Counted from the stretch's first letter, positions 7,498 to 17,588 are shown. The stretch: 42,034 nt of DNA from Streptomyces sp. JJ66 (GCF_019303495.1 NZ_JAEVFI010000006.1:110652-152685), one strand, 5' to 3'. Translations and numbers: made by a program. Notes: a model not told the origin generated them from the letters alone.

Positions 7498-7892
7498 GTC
7501 ATGAGGGAACGCTGGTCTTGGACAGTGAGGGGTTCTCCAAGCTGCTGGGCGATGACGAGACGGTGGTGGCCCTGGTCGCGGAGGCGCGTTCCCGAGGCAT
7601 GGAGGTGGTGATCTGTGCGCTCACCATCATCGAGGCCGTTCACGCGCGTACGCACAAGGCCCGACTGAACTGGGTCCTGTCCGGTCTGCGCGCCGTTGCG
7701 GTGGGAGACGAAGAGGCGAAGGCGGCCTCAGCGCTGTTGATGGAGGCTGGGCTGCACGGTCACAAGTACGCCATCGACGCGGCAGTGGCCGAAACTGCCC
7801 TGCGGCAGCAGCGCCCCGTGATCATGCTGACGTCTGACGTTGATGACATGGCCAAGCTCTGCGGCGACCGGGTCCGGTTCGTGCCGGTGTGA
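7479..7892 (+). CDS. PIN-domain toxin, VapC-like
   Basis: A 137-residue PIN-domain protein, by family a metal-dependent RNase that cleaves structured RNA such as tRNA. Acidic residues expected for the site are visible: D15 and E17 in LVLDSEGFSKL, E52 in ALTIIEAVHA, D100 in YAIDAAVAETAL, and the terminal SDVDDM. The usual LDTN-type first motif appears as LDSE, a variant of the family. GTG at 7479 follows GAGGAAGA and lies inside the antitoxin gene. It probably forms a type II toxin-antitoxin module. Neighbouring IS debris suggests acquired DNA. Confidence 0.78.
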   Translation: MARRKLSHEGTLVLDSEGFSKLLGDDETVVALVAEARSRGMEVVICALTIIEAVHARTHKARLNWVLSGLRAVAVGDEEAKAASALLMEAGLHGHKYAIDAAVAETALRQQRPVIMLTSDVDDMAKLCGDRVRFVPV

Positions 7893-7969
7893 GGTTGTTC
7901 GATCGAGCGCAGGAACAAGAACGCCTCCGACTCGGATATCACAGCGGCCGGAGGGTTCGCGGCACCCGC

Positions 7970-8050
7970 ACGGTGGGGGTCCAGCGCCAGTACACCGGAA
8001 CGGCCGGCAGGATCGATAACTCCCAGGTCGCGGTCTATCTCGTCTACGCC
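7970..8050 (+). pseudogene. IS701-family transposase remnant
   Basis: The frame reads TVGVQRQYTGTAGRIDNSQV and then AVYLVYA. This matches the conserved DDE-domain stretch of IS701-type transposases (typically VGVQRQYTGTAGRI-N-QVGVFLAYA), where TAGR-N-Q is characteristic. Homology starts abruptly near 7970 and stops at about 8050, leaving 27 codons. No terminal repeats were found. It overlaps the stop codon of the sortase gene on the other strand (8044-8046). Confidence 0.75.
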
Positions 8051-8832
8051 GGGCGGAGTTCCTTCGGTGGGGTGCGGTTGGCGTCCACGGGGACCTCGCG
8101 CTCCAGCTCACCCCACACGATGTAGCGGTAGGTGGAGGTGAAGACCGGGGTGCAGGTGGTCAGGGTGATGTAGCGGCCCGCCTCGTCCGCGCCGGACTCC
8201 TCGGGGACGTCGGCCAGGACCTCCACGTTGTACTTCGAGGTCTCCGGGAGGATCGCGTACACCGTGTACACGTACCAGGTGTCCTTGGACTCGAAGACGA
8301 TCGGGTCGCCCTGCTCGATGTCGTGGATGTTGTGGAACTTGGCGCCGTGTCCGTCCCGGTGGGCGGCCAGGGAGAAGTTGCCCTCCTCGTCCCAGGGCAT
8401 CGCGGCCTTGACGGGCTTCTGGTAGAAGCCCGCGATGCCCTGGTTGAGCTCCTCGGGATCGGTGCCCGGCATCACCAGGATGTCGTCGTCGCTCATCGTG
8501 GGCACGTGCAGGAAGCCGATGCCGTTCCTGACGTCGAGTTCGCCGGGGCCGGTGTTCTCCTCCGGGGAACCGCCGTTGTCGTCGGCTGCCCAGTGGTCGC
8601 GCAGGTCGTTGCTCTCCCGCTGCGCGGAACGGTCGGCCAGGACGTTCGTCCACCACAGGGAGTAGGCGACGAACAGGGCCATCACCAGCCCCGCCGTGAT
8701 GAGGAGTTCGCCAAGGACGCTGACCGTGGCGGCGAGCCGCCCCCGGGTCCGCCTCGCCGGGCTGGTCCCGGACCGCTGCGGGCGCTCCCCGGTCTCAGCC
8801 TCGTCCCGCTCGGTCACTGCCACCTGATCCAC
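8044..8832 (-). CDS. srtE: Class E sortase (shorter of two)
   Basis: A 262-residue transpeptidase that would join LAxTG-type proteins such as long chaplins to the cell wall. It has one N-terminal membrane helix (about 36-60), then the sortase barrel with catalytic H158 (AAHRDGHG), C227 (TLTTCTP) and R236 (STYRYIVW). Family members usually have AGHR; here the glycine is alanine. The last residues (PPKELRPA) end in a TAG within IS701-derived sequence, so the C-terminus may have been altered by rearrangement. The start is uncertain: GTG at 8832, 8823 or 8817. It lies 24 bp behind the longer sortase and resembles the SCO3849/SCO3850 (SrtE2/SrtE1) pair. Confidence 0.92.
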   Translation of the reverse strand: MDQVAVTERDEAETGERPQRSGTSPARRTRGRLAATVSVLGELLITAGLVMALFVAYSLWWTNVLADRSAQRESNDLRDHWAADDNGGSPEENTGPGELDVRNGIGFLHVPTMSDDDILVMPGTDPEELNQGIAGFYQKPVKAAMPWDEEGNFSLAAHRDGHGAKFHNIHDIEQGDPIVFESKDTWYVYTVYAILPETSKYNVEVLADVPEESGADEAGRYITLTTCTPVFTSTYRYIVWGELEREVPVDANRTPPKELRPA

Positions 8833-8856
8833 CGTTCGCTGTCCGTCAGAACCCGG

Positions 8857-10209
8857 CTACCCGACGAGGGCGTCCGGCTTGCCCTCACCCCGGGGCCGTT
8901 CCTCGACCATTTTGCCCCAGACGATGAGACGGTACGTGGAGGTGAACTCCGGGGTGCAGGTGGTCAGGGTGAGGTACCGGCCCGGCTCGGTGAACCCCGA
9001 CTGCTGCGGTACGGGAGCGATCACGTCCACGTTCGACGGCGACGTGGACGGCAGCAGGCTCGTCATCTCGTACACGTAGTAGGTGTCGCGCGTCTCGACC
9101 ACGATCGGGTCACCAGGCTCCAGCTGGTTGATGTAGCGGAACGGTTCGCCGTGGGTGTTGCGGTGCCCGGCCACCGCGAAGTTGCCCTCCTCGTCCCAGG
9201 GCATCGCCGTCTTCAGGCCGGACGCCTCGTCGTAGTGGCCCGCCAGGCCGCGGTCGAGCACGGTGTCCTTGTCGATGCCCTCGGCCACCGGCACCACGAC
9301 ATCGAGCTTCGGTATGTACAGCTTGGCGAAGCCCTCGCCCGGGTCGAAGGAGCCGGGTTCGCGGGCCCCGGACTCCTGCGACTCCCACTTCTCCTCCAGC
9401 GCGTTCGCCTCCCGTCCGGCCGCGAGCGCGGCCTGCACGTTCGTCCACCACAGCTGGTAGGCGACGAACAGCAGCAGGACGATGCCGAAGGTGATGAACA
9501 GCTCCCCGACGCCGCGACTGGCGATGACGGCGGCGCTCTCCTTGCGGGCGCGGGCCGCCTGGGCCGCCGCCCGGCGGCGGGCGGCACGGCCCTCGCCGGG
9601 CGGGGACGGGGTGGTCTCGCGACGCCGCTCGACCTGGCGCAGGGCGACGGTCTCGGGGTCCGGTTCGGCGTCGCTCACCGGGGCGTCGTCCGGGAGGAGG
9701 CGGGAGTCGGGAGCGGGACGGGGGGCGGGGCCGGGGTTCGGGTCGGCGGCTGCGGACTCGGGGCCGCGCTCGCGGTCGGGGCCGGGGCCGCGCGACGCCG
9801 GGCCGGGTGGCGGTACGGGTTCGGCGGCCGGGTCCGGAGCGGGCGTCGCCGTGGGCTCGGGCGCAGGGGTGACCGGTATCGGACGGGTGGCCGTGACGTT
9901 CCGCATGGCGGGGCCGGAGGCACGCGGCTGCGGTACGGAGCTGCCGCGCGGGCGGAACCACGGCGAGCCCTGCCCACCCCGTGGCTCGTCGCCGGGCGGC
10001 GCCACGCGGTCGGGCGCCGCGTGCGCCGGTTGCTCCCCCGCTGTCTGACCCTGCGACGCCTGAACGCCGGGCGCCGGGCGCTGCGGGGCGGGTGGGGGCG
10101 GCCGGTGGCTCTCGCGGCCCGGCAGCGGGTCGGTGAGCGGGTCGTCGAGGCGGCCGACGGCTGCCGAGAGCGCCTCCGGGTCGGGGTACGAGTCCCGGGA
10201 GGCGGTCAA
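8857..10209 (-). CDS. srtE: Class E sortase (longer, Pro-rich N-terminus)
   Basis: A 450-residue sortase. Residues 1-220 are disordered and rich in Pro, Ala, Gly and Arg. A membrane helix (about 239-256, LFITFGIVLLLFVAYQLWW) precedes the catalytic barrel, which has the full family motifs AGHRNTHG (His), TLTTCTPEF (Cys) and STYRLIVWG (Arg). The long cytoplasmic N-tail is typical of Streptomyces SrtE1. The first codon TTG at 10209 overlaps the amidotransferase stop (TTGA) with AGGGAG directly before it, so coupling is likely; a later internal start cannot be excluded because the tail is disordered. Together with the smaller sortase it should anchor cell-wall proteins needed for aerial hyphae. 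Confidence 0.92.
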   Translation of the reverse strand: MTASRDSYPDPEALSAAVGRLDDPLTDPLPGRESHRPPPPAPQRPAPGVQASQGQTAGEQPAHAAPDRVAPPGDEPRGGQGSPWFRPRGSSVPQPRASGPAMRNVTATRPIPVTPAPEPTATPAPDPAAEPVPPPGPASRGPGPDRERGPESAAADPNPGPAPRPAPDSRLLPDDAPVSDAEPDPETVALRQVERRRETTPSPPGEGRAARRRAAAQAARARKESAAVIASRGVGELFITFGIVLLLFVAYQLWWTNVQAALAAGREANALEEKWESQESGAREPGSFDPGEGFAKLYIPKLDVVVPVAEGIDKDTVLDRGLAGHYDEASGLKTAMPWDEEGNFAVAGHRNTHGEPFRYINQLEPGDPIVVETRDTYYVYEMTSLLPSTSPSNVDVIAPVPQQSGFTEPGRYLTLTTCTPEFTSTYRLIVWGKMVEERPRGEGKPDALVG

Positions 10210-10835
10210 CTCCCTACCACCGGGGCCAGTCCCCGCGAGCGCGCGACGGCGTCGGCGTCACCGCACTCGACAAGCCAGTTGGCCAGCATCTGGTGGCCCC
10301 ACTCGGTGAGTACCGACTCCGGGTGGAACTGCACCCCCTCCACCGGCAGCGAGCGGTGCCGCAGGCCCATGATGACGCCGGACTCGGTGCGGGCGGTGAC
10401 GTCGAACACCCCGGGCACCGACGCCGGCTCTGCGGCCAGCGAGTGGTACCGGGTGGCGGTGAACGGCGAGGGCAGGCCCGCGAAGACGCCGCGACCCTCG
10501 TGGACCACGGCCGAGGTCTTGCCGTGCAGCAGTTCCGGCGCCCGCCCGACGACGCCACCGTAGGCCACGGCCATGGACTGCAGGCCCAGGCACACCCCGA
10601 AGACGGGCACCCCGGTGTCCGCGCAGTGCCGGACCATCTCGACGCACACCCCGGCCTGCTCCGGCGTCCCGGGGCCCGGGGAGAGCAGCACGCCGGCGAA
10701 GCCGTCCTGCGCGTGCGCGGTGCTCACCTCGTCGTTGCGCAGCACCTCACACTCCGCGCCCAGCTGGTAGAGGTACTGGACGAGGTTGAAGACGAAGCTG
10801 TCGTAGTTATCGACCACGAGAATGCGTGCGCTCAT
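10206..10835 (-). CDS. trpG: Glutamine amidotransferase, anthranilate/aminodeoxychorismate synthase component II
   Basis: A 209-residue class I glutamine amidotransferase that supplies ammonia from glutamine to an anthranilate or aminodeoxychorismate synthase. It has the Cys nucleophile C82 (GVCLGLQ) and the H171/E173 pair (FHPES), plus VVDNYDSFVFNL at the start and LSPGPGTPE for the oxyanion region. Whether it serves tryptophan (TrpG) or folate (PabA) cannot be told from sequence; its partner subunit is not here. Upstream lies a tandem 11-bp repeat (CCCAAGCCCTT twice, 10843-10864 on the + strand). It begins the sortase operon and matches M. tuberculosis trpG (Rv0013), which normally faces pknB. 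Confidence 0.93.
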   Translation of the reverse strand: MSARILVVDNYDSFVFNLVQYLYQLGAECEVLRNDEVSTAHAQDGFAGVLLSPGPGTPEQAGVCVEMVRHCADTGVPVFGVCLGLQSMAVAYGGVVGRAPELLHGKTSAVVHEGRGVFAGLPSPFTATRYHSLAAEPASVPGVFDVTARTESGVIMGLRHRSLPVEGVQFHPESVLTEWGHQMLANWLVECGDADAVARSRGLAPVVGS

Positions 10836-10907
10836 CGGTCGCCCAAGCCCTTCCCAAGCCCTTGTTGTCCGGTGATGTGCGGGGTGTTTCCGGTGCGGTG
10901 CTGGCGG

Positions 10908-11069
10908 TCAGTTCTGGTCCACGGTCACGTCACCGAACGGCAGCAGCGGCTCGGCCCACGGGAAGACGTACTGGAACAGCACGAACACCGTCGCGAGGAC
11001 CAGCACCAGGGAGATGAGCGCGCGCACCAGCGTGTTGCCCGGCAGGTGCCGCCAGATCCAGCCGTACAT
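10908..11069 (-). CDS. Small single-helix membrane protein
   Basis: A 53-residue protein. An N-terminal motif MYGWIWRHLPGNTLVRAL is followed by one membrane helix (LISLVLVLATVFVLFQYVF, about 18-36) and a short outer tail ending in VDQN. It is conserved beside trpG in Streptomyces to my recollection, with no known function. It lies between the DUF881 and trpG genes in the same direction and is too short for many annotation pipelines. Confidence 0.8.
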   Translation of the reverse strand: MYGWIWRHLPGNTLVRALISLVLVLATVFVLFQYVFPWAEPLLPFGDVTVDQN

Positions 11070-11222
11070 CCCCAGGTGCCGTCCCTTCGCCTTGCTCGTT
11101 GCCGTCCCCGTCCGCGTCCCCGTGGCTTCCCGCCGTCGTTCCCGGCGCCCCCGGCGCGCGTCGAAGGACCCCCGTGCGCTCGTGCCTGCTCAAGAGTACG
11201 CGGCGGGCGCGGGGGCATGGGG

Positions 11223-12026
11223 TCAGTCCAGCGGCTCGGCGTACTGGAGGTCCACGGGGCCCGCGTAGCCGGGCAACGTCGTCTCCCGGTGCTCCTCGAC
11301 CTCCCAGCCGAGCCCGTAGGCATCGACGTAGTCCTTGTACGTCTGGATCGTGGGGGACGCGTCGAGCGCCTGGCGCAGTTCCCCGGGGTCGCCGACGGCG
11401 GTGACCGTGTACGGCGGCGAGTACAGGCGTCCCTGCAGGATGAGGGTGTTGCCGACGCAGCGGACGGCGCTGGTGGAGATCAGCCGCTGGTCCATCACCT
11501 GGATGCCTTCGGCGCCGCCCGCCCACAGGGTGTTGACGACGGCCTGTAGGTCTTGCTGGTGGATCACCAGGTCGTCCGGTTCCGGCTCGGGCCAGCCGGG
11601 GAGGCGGGCGCTGGCGTCCGGCGGGGCGTCGGTCAGGGTGACGGTGAGCCCGGCGCCGGCGGTCTTCTCGGTCTCCGCGGCCTTCTCCAGCCGCTCGAGG
11701 CGCTCGCGCTCGGCGGGGCTGCGGCCGGTGTCGGCGTCGGCGAGGGCATCGACCTCCTCGCGCAGCTCGGCGGTGGCGGCCTCCAGCCGTCCGTTCTCCT
11801 GGCTGCGCTCGGCGATGAGGTCGGGCAGCCGCCGCATGGGGTCGTCGCTGCGCAGGTCGATGCCCTGGGAGGTGTCGAAACTCACCCAGAAGATCAGCCC
11901 GGCCAGGGCGAAGATCCCCGCGCTCACCAGCCGCAGCGGACGGACGCGGAGCCCGCGCCGTGGGGGCTGGGAAGCCGGGGGAGGTGTCGGGGAAGAGGTC
12001 ACCGTACCCTTGTCTCCTTCCACCAC
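11223..12026 (-). CDS. DUF881 family protein
   Basis: A 267-residue protein. It has one membrane helix (about 33-50, [18 protein letters not shown]), a coiled-coil stretch ([19 protein letters not shown], then [12 protein letters not shown]) and a C-terminal DUF881 domain ([45 protein letters not shown]). The family is the orthologue of M. tuberculosis Rv0012 and is linked by position to division genes; in Bacillus related proteins (YlxW/YlxX) lie next to division genes. The start may be a GTG seven codons later. It is divergent from crgA with about 70 bp between. Confidence 0.88.
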   Translation of the reverse strand: MVEGDKGTVTSSPTPPPASQPPRRGLRVRPLRLVSAGIFALAGLIFWVSFDTSQGIDLRSDDPMRRLPDLIAERSQENGRLEAATAELREEVDALADADTGRSPAERERLERLEKAAETEKTAGAGLTVTLTDAPPDASARLPGWPEPEPDDLVIHQQDLQAVVNTLWAGGAEGIQVMDQRLISTSAVRCVGNTLILQGRLYSPPYTVTAVGDPGELRQALDASPTIQTYKDYVDAYGLGWEVEEHRETTLPGYAGPVDLQYAEPLD

Positions 12027-12099
12027 CTGGAACCACTACGCTAACGGACCACAGCAGCATCCGTTCAGCGCGGCCAGCGCATCGACAGGAGACCCTCTC

Positions 12100-12360
12100 G
12101 TGCCGAAGTCCCGGATTCGCAAGAAGAAGGACGGTTACACCCCGCCTGAGGCGCAGAAGTCGGGCAAGATCGACCTGCGCGCGGGCCGTAGCTGGGTCGC
12201 GCCGCTGATGCTGGCCATGTTCGCCATCGGCCTGGTGTGGATCGTCCTGTACTACCTGACCCGGGGCTCGCTGCCGCTTGAGGCGCTGGGTGACTGGAAC
12301 ATCGTCGTGGGCTTCGGCTTCATCGCCGTGGGGTTCGTCGTCTCCACGCAGTGGAAGTAG
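12100..12360 (+). CDS. crgA: Cell division protein CrgA
   Basis: An 86-residue protein. The basic N-terminus [16 protein letters not shown] is followed by two membrane helices (about 34-54 and 64-82, [19 protein letters not shown]). In Streptomyces CrgA influences FtsZ-ring formation and sporulation septation; in mycobacteria it binds FtsZ, FtsI and other divisome proteins. The GTG start at 12100 is preceded by AGGAGA at normal spacing. Length and helix layout are canonical. It is transcribed away from DUF881. Confidence 0.96.
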   Translation: MPKSRIRKKKDGYTPPEAQKSGKIDLRAGRSWVAPLMLAMFAIGLVWIVLYYLTRGSLPLEALGDWNIVVGFGFIAVGFVVSTQWK

Positions 12361-12386
12361 CGCCTGCCCCGTGACCGGGGTGCGAG

Positions 12387-12574
12387 TTATCCACAGGCTG
12401 TCCACAGGGCTGGGAAAAGTTCAGACGATCTGTGGATAACGCCCATGGGGTTGACGCCGGTCTGCCCATCGGGACATGCGCTTCTTTCCGCACCCGGCCA
12501 GCGAAAACGGACCCGTGTGCGAGCCCCGTCCGCTGGGCGCGGCATGCACAAGATCCGCTACCGCCTGTGGATAA
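12387..12574. promoter_or_regulatory. Cluster of DnaA-box-like sequences between crgA and the rhomboid gene
   Basis: The 9-mer TTATCCACA occurs at 12387-12395 and, inverted (TGTGGATAA), at 12431-12439 and 12566-12574. A one-mismatch copy of the Streptomyces consensus TTGTCCACA (CTGTCCACA) is at 12398-12406. Four boxes in 190 bp of otherwise gene-free DNA (12361-12667) is far above expectation for GC-rich sequence. The site is not oriC, which lies between dnaA and dnaN. DnaA titration or control of flanking genes is inferred. Confidence 0.7.
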
Positions 12575-12667
12575 CTTCCGGCAACCACTGGCCGCGCTGC
12601 CCCGCGCCCGGGTGGCCGGACGCAGGACGCGCCTGCCGCCCCGCGCGTCTCCGACCCGCCGGGCGCC

Positions 12668-13561
12668 CTACAGCAGGACCGCTGTGCGCACGACGCAGGC
12701 GACGACGAGGGCCGCGACGATGAGCGCCGCCGTGCCCCACTGCACCAGGCCACGGCCCTGGCGCGGTGCGTGCACCAGCGCGAAGGCGAAGGCGCCGCCG
12801 GTGAACAAGCCGCCCAGGTGCGCCTGCCAGGCGATGTTGAACCCGGGCAGGAACGTGATCACCAGATTGATGGCCAGCAGGACGATGATCGGACGCATGT
12901 CGGAGCGCATGCGGCGCATCAGCACCGCCGTCGCGCCGAAGAGTCCGAAGATCGCACCGGAGGCGCCCAGCGACAGCTGGTTCGGCGCCATCAGCAGGTA
13001 CGTCAGCACGCTGCCACCCAGCGCGGACAGCAGGTACAGCACGGTGAACCGCAGCCGCCCGAGCGCCGCCTCCAGCGGGGGCCCGAGGAACCACAGCGCC
13101 ATCATGTTCAGGCCGATGTGCCAGAACTGCTCGTGCAGGAACGTCGAGGTCAGCACCCGGTACCACTCGCCGTCGGCGACGCCGATCACCTCGAAGACGC
13201 CGCCGTCGCCGCTGAACGCGTACGCGATCATGCCGAGCCGGGTGACCAGCTCGCCGCCCGTGGCCAGCACCGCGAGGAACACCGCGACGTTCAGGCCCAG
13301 CAGGATCTTGGTGACCAGCTTGGTGTCCGCCACGATCGCCCCGCCCGCGAGGGTACGCGGACGGGTCGCGCCGCCCCCGCCCGCCGGGCCGGAGCCGCGC
13401 ACGCACTGGGGGCACTGGTAGCCGACGGAGGCCGGAATCATGCACTCCGGGCAGATCGGGCGCTCGCAGCGGGTACACCGGATGCCCGTCTCGCGCTCCG
13501 GATGCCGGTAGCAGCCGGGCAGCGTCTGCCGCTGACCGGACCCGCCCTGCTGGTGCTCCAT
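12668..13561 (-). CDS. Rhomboid-family intramembrane serine protease with zinc-binding N-terminus
   Basis: A 297-residue protein. Residues about 15-55 carry Cys/His pairs (CYRHPE, CTRCERPICPECM, CPQC), a B-box-like zinc finger common in actinobacterial rhomboids. The rhomboid domain follows with about six to seven helices, the motif FLHEQFWHIGLNMM, the catalytic Ser in GASGAIFG and the catalytic His in WQAHLGGLFTG. It would cleave membrane proteins within the bilayer; substrates are unknown. ATG at 13561 follows GGAAGGGAAG; an earlier in-frame start adds 13 residues without support. It ends 307 bp from crgA, facing it across the DnaA-box cluster. Confidence 0.93.
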   Translation of the reverse strand: MEHQQGGSGQRQTLPGCYRHPERETGIRCTRCERPICPECMIPASVGYQCPQCVRGSGPAGGGGATRPRTLAGGAIVADTKLVTKILLGLNVAVFLAVLATGGELVTRLGMIAYAFSGDGGVFEVIGVADGEWYRVLTSTFLHEQFWHIGLNMMALWFLGPPLEAALGRLRFTVLYLLSALGGSVLTYLLMAPNQLSLGASGAIFGLFGATAVLMRRMRSDMRPIIVLLAINLVITFLPGFNIAWQAHLGGLFTGGAFAFALVHAPRQGRGLVQWGTAALIVAALVVACVVRTAVLL

Positions 13562-13689
13562 CGCTTCCCTTCCGCCGCGCGCGTCAAGAACCCGCCCCAC
13601 CTGTTCCTACGGACAGGTGGGGCGGACCGTTCCCGTGCGCCGCCGTGTCCCGGTCCGCGTCCCGGTCCGGGTGCCGTGCTCCGGGCGGT

Positions 13690-14217
13690 TCAGCGGCGCG
13701 TGATCTCGACGGACTCGATCACCACGTCCTGCACCGGACGGTCCGTGCGCGGGTTGGTCTGGGCGCCGGCGATGGCGTCGACGACCTTCTGCCCGGCCTC
13801 GCTGGTGACCTCGCCGAAGATGGTGTGCTTCCCGGTGAGCCAGGTGGTGGGAGACACGGTGATGAAGAACTGGGAGCCGTTGGTGCCCGGGCCCGCGTTG
13901 GCCATCGCCAGCAGGTACGGCTTGGTGAAGGCCAGGTCCGGGTGGAACTCGTCCTTGAACTCGTACCCCGGGCCGCCGGTGCCGTTGCCCAGCGGGTCAC
14001 CGCCCTGGATCATGAAACCGCTGATGACGCGGTGGAAGACGGTGCCGTCGTACAGCTTCTTCGTCGACTTCTCGCCGGTGCCCGGGTGCGTCCACTCGCG
14101 GGTGCCCTCGGCGAGCTCGACGAAGTTCTTCACCGTCTCGGGCGCGTGGTTCTCGAAGAGCTGGACCTCGATGGGGCCCTGGTTCGTCTTCAGGGTGGCG
14201 TAGAGCTGCTCGGCCAC
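13690..14217 (-). CDS. ppiA: Peptidyl-prolyl cis-trans isomerase, cyclophilin type
   Basis: A 175-residue cytoplasmic cyclophilin that catalyses proline isomerisation. The core motifs are intact: FHRVISGFMIQGGDP (active-site Arg, Phe), GTNGSQFFITVSP and KHTIFGEV. GTG at 14217 (VAEQLYATLKTNQG) is chosen because AGGGAAGG lies 7 bases upstream; a TTG two codons earlier is possible. It is the orthologue by position of M. tuberculosis ppiA, which there lies next to tRNA-Ala; here it is far from tRNA-Ala and points the opposite way. Confidence 0.96.
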   Translation of the reverse strand: MAEQLYATLKTNQGPIEVQLFENHAPETVKNFVELAEGTREWTHPGTGEKSTKKLYDGTVFHRVISGFMIQGGDPLGNGTGGPGYEFKDEFHPDLAFTKPYLLAMANAGPGTNGSQFFITVSPTTWLTGKHTIFGEVTSEAGQKVVDAIAGAQTNPRTDRPVQDVVIESVEITRR

Positions 14218-14584
14218 GATCAACCTTCCCTAGTCCTTGCTGACGGTCCCCGATCCTCCCATGGCCGCCGGGGACGATGGCCGCGAGGCTCGCATCGGAG
14301 TGATGATCGGGCGAAGTCGGGCAACAGGATCGGCCGAAACGGCGCATGAGGCGGCGAATCGTGGCATGGTCGGCTCCGGGTCGCGCAGTCACGTCCGCCA
14401 CGGCTGGGGACGTGGGTTCCGGGCCAAAGCGGGGTACCCGTGACCCGACGTGACCCGATCGCCCGGCCACGCGGGCCGAATCCCGCACTCCCAGGCATGA
14501 TTTCGCCATGGGTGTAAAGGCGAAGAGGAAGTGACGTTTCCGGGGCGAGGCTCCGGACCACGTGCCACCGAGGAGGAGGATCTC

Positions 14585-15241
14585 GTGACCCGCAAGGACA
14601 GCGCGCGCGCCGCGACCGGCACCGCCAGGGAAAACGTGCGGCACGCCGTGGACGTGGTGGGGCCCAAGGCCGCCCTCGCCGCGCGCCAGGCGCAGCACAC
14701 CGCACGGGACCAGTACGAGAGCGTGCTCGCGCCGCGCCTCGCGCAGGCCCGCAACGCGCTGCCGCAGGGCGTGGACGAGGCCGCCTCGCGCGTATCGAAG
14801 AAGACGCGGAGGGCCGCCAAGGAGGCACGCAAGTACGCGGGGCCGAAGCTGGAGGCGGCCCGCGCCGCGGCGGCCCCGGCGCGGGACGAGGCGCTCGACC
14901 GCTCGACGGCGGCGCTCGCCGCGCTGCGCGGTCAGGTCACGGCGGCGCAGGTGGCCAAGCTGAACAAGAAGCGGGTGCGCCGGGCGCGCACGGGGCGGGC
15001 GGTCAAGAAGCTCGCGGTGCTGGGCATTGTCAGCGGGCTCGCGATGGCCGCCTGGAAGTGGTGGGACCAGCAGGCCAACCCGGACTGGCTGGTCGAGCCG
15101 CCCGCTCCGACGGACGTCTCCGACCGCGCGTCCGCCACGGCGGCCGACGGCTCGCTCGACACGGAGGTGCAGGCCGAGCTCGACCCCGAGGTGCAGGCCA
15201 AGCAGGCCGAGTCGGACTCCTCCGAGGACGGCAACCGGTAA
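14585..15241 (+). CDS. DUF5324 family membrane protein
   Basis: A 218-residue protein. A long basic Ala-rich helical region (about 1-140, with SKKTRRAAKEARKYAGPKL and LNKKRVRRARTGRAVKKLA) precedes one membrane helix (about 142-158, VLGIVSGLAMAAWKWW) and an acidic C-tail. The composition resembles nucleoid- or membrane-associated apolipoprotein-like helices; no function is known. GTG at 14585 follows GAGGAGGAGGATCTC. The 370-bp gap to ppiA holds divergent promoters and a tandem CGTGACCCGA repeat (about 14440-14459), but no gene I can support. A strong terminator follows. Confidence 0.85.
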   Translation: MTRKDSARAATGTARENVRHAVDVVGPKAALAARQAQHTARDQYESVLAPRLAQARNALPQGVDEAASRVSKKTRRAAKEARKYAGPKLEAARAAAAPARDEALDRSTAALAALRGQVTAAQVAKLNKKRVRRARTGRAVKKLAVLGIVSGLAMAAWKWWDQQANPDWLVEPPAPTDVSDRASATAADGSLDTEVQAELDPEVQAKQAESDSSEDGNR

Positions 15242-15260
15242 CCGGGTTCCCGCGCGTTCC

Positions 15261-15314
15261 GAAACGACGGCGGCCCGGACCCACCTCACCGTGGGCCCGG
15301 GCCGCCGTCGTTTC
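15261..15314 (+). terminator. Terminator of the DUF5324 gene
   Basis: Perfect 17-bp arms, GAAACGACGGCGGCCCG (15261-15277) and CGGGCCGCCGTCGTTTC (15298-15314), with a 20-nt loop. It starts 20 bases after the stop codon. Confidence 0.88.
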
Positions 15315-15340
15315 GCTGGGGGCTGGGGAGTGCACTCGTG

Positions 15341-15403
15341 CCGGAGGGTGAAGGGCGGCGGGGTGGCCTTCACCCTCCGGTGCTGGGTGAAGGCCACCCC
15401 GCC
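15341..15403. terminator. Two overlapping, mutually exclusive hairpins behind pknB
   Basis: Hairpin 1 pairs CCGGAGGGTGAAGG (15341-15354) with CCTTCACCCTCCGG (15367-15380), perfect over 14 bp. Hairpin 2 pairs GGCGGGGTGGCCTTCACC (15357-15374) with GGTGAAGGCCACCCCGCC (15386-15403), perfect over 18 bp. The segment 15367-15374 belongs to both, so only one can form. It lies 19 bases beyond the pknB stop and is most simply its terminator, serving perhaps both strands. Confidence 0.75.
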
Positions 15404-15421
15404 GGGTGACGCGGCGCGTGG

Positions 15422-17458
<2,037 letters not shown>

Positions 17459-17588
17459 ATCTCCAGCCCTCTCCGTTCGTCCGGGCCACACCGGTGTGGC
17501 GCCCGGCGGCGTGCTGCCCGGCATACCGTACCCGCCGAAGGAGGACGCCCCGGACGGCGTCCGGACGCCGGAACCCGGCCGCGCACGC

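Noticed and set aside
12421..12667. Open frames across the crgA-rhomboid gap
   Set aside because: No ribosome sites, unlikely composition, and the region is explained by DnaA-box-like sites.
14508..14534. Tiny rightward frame encoding MGVKAKRK before the DUF5324 gene
   Set aside because: Eight codons with a weak ribosome site; chance occurrence is likely and nothing else supports a leader peptide.
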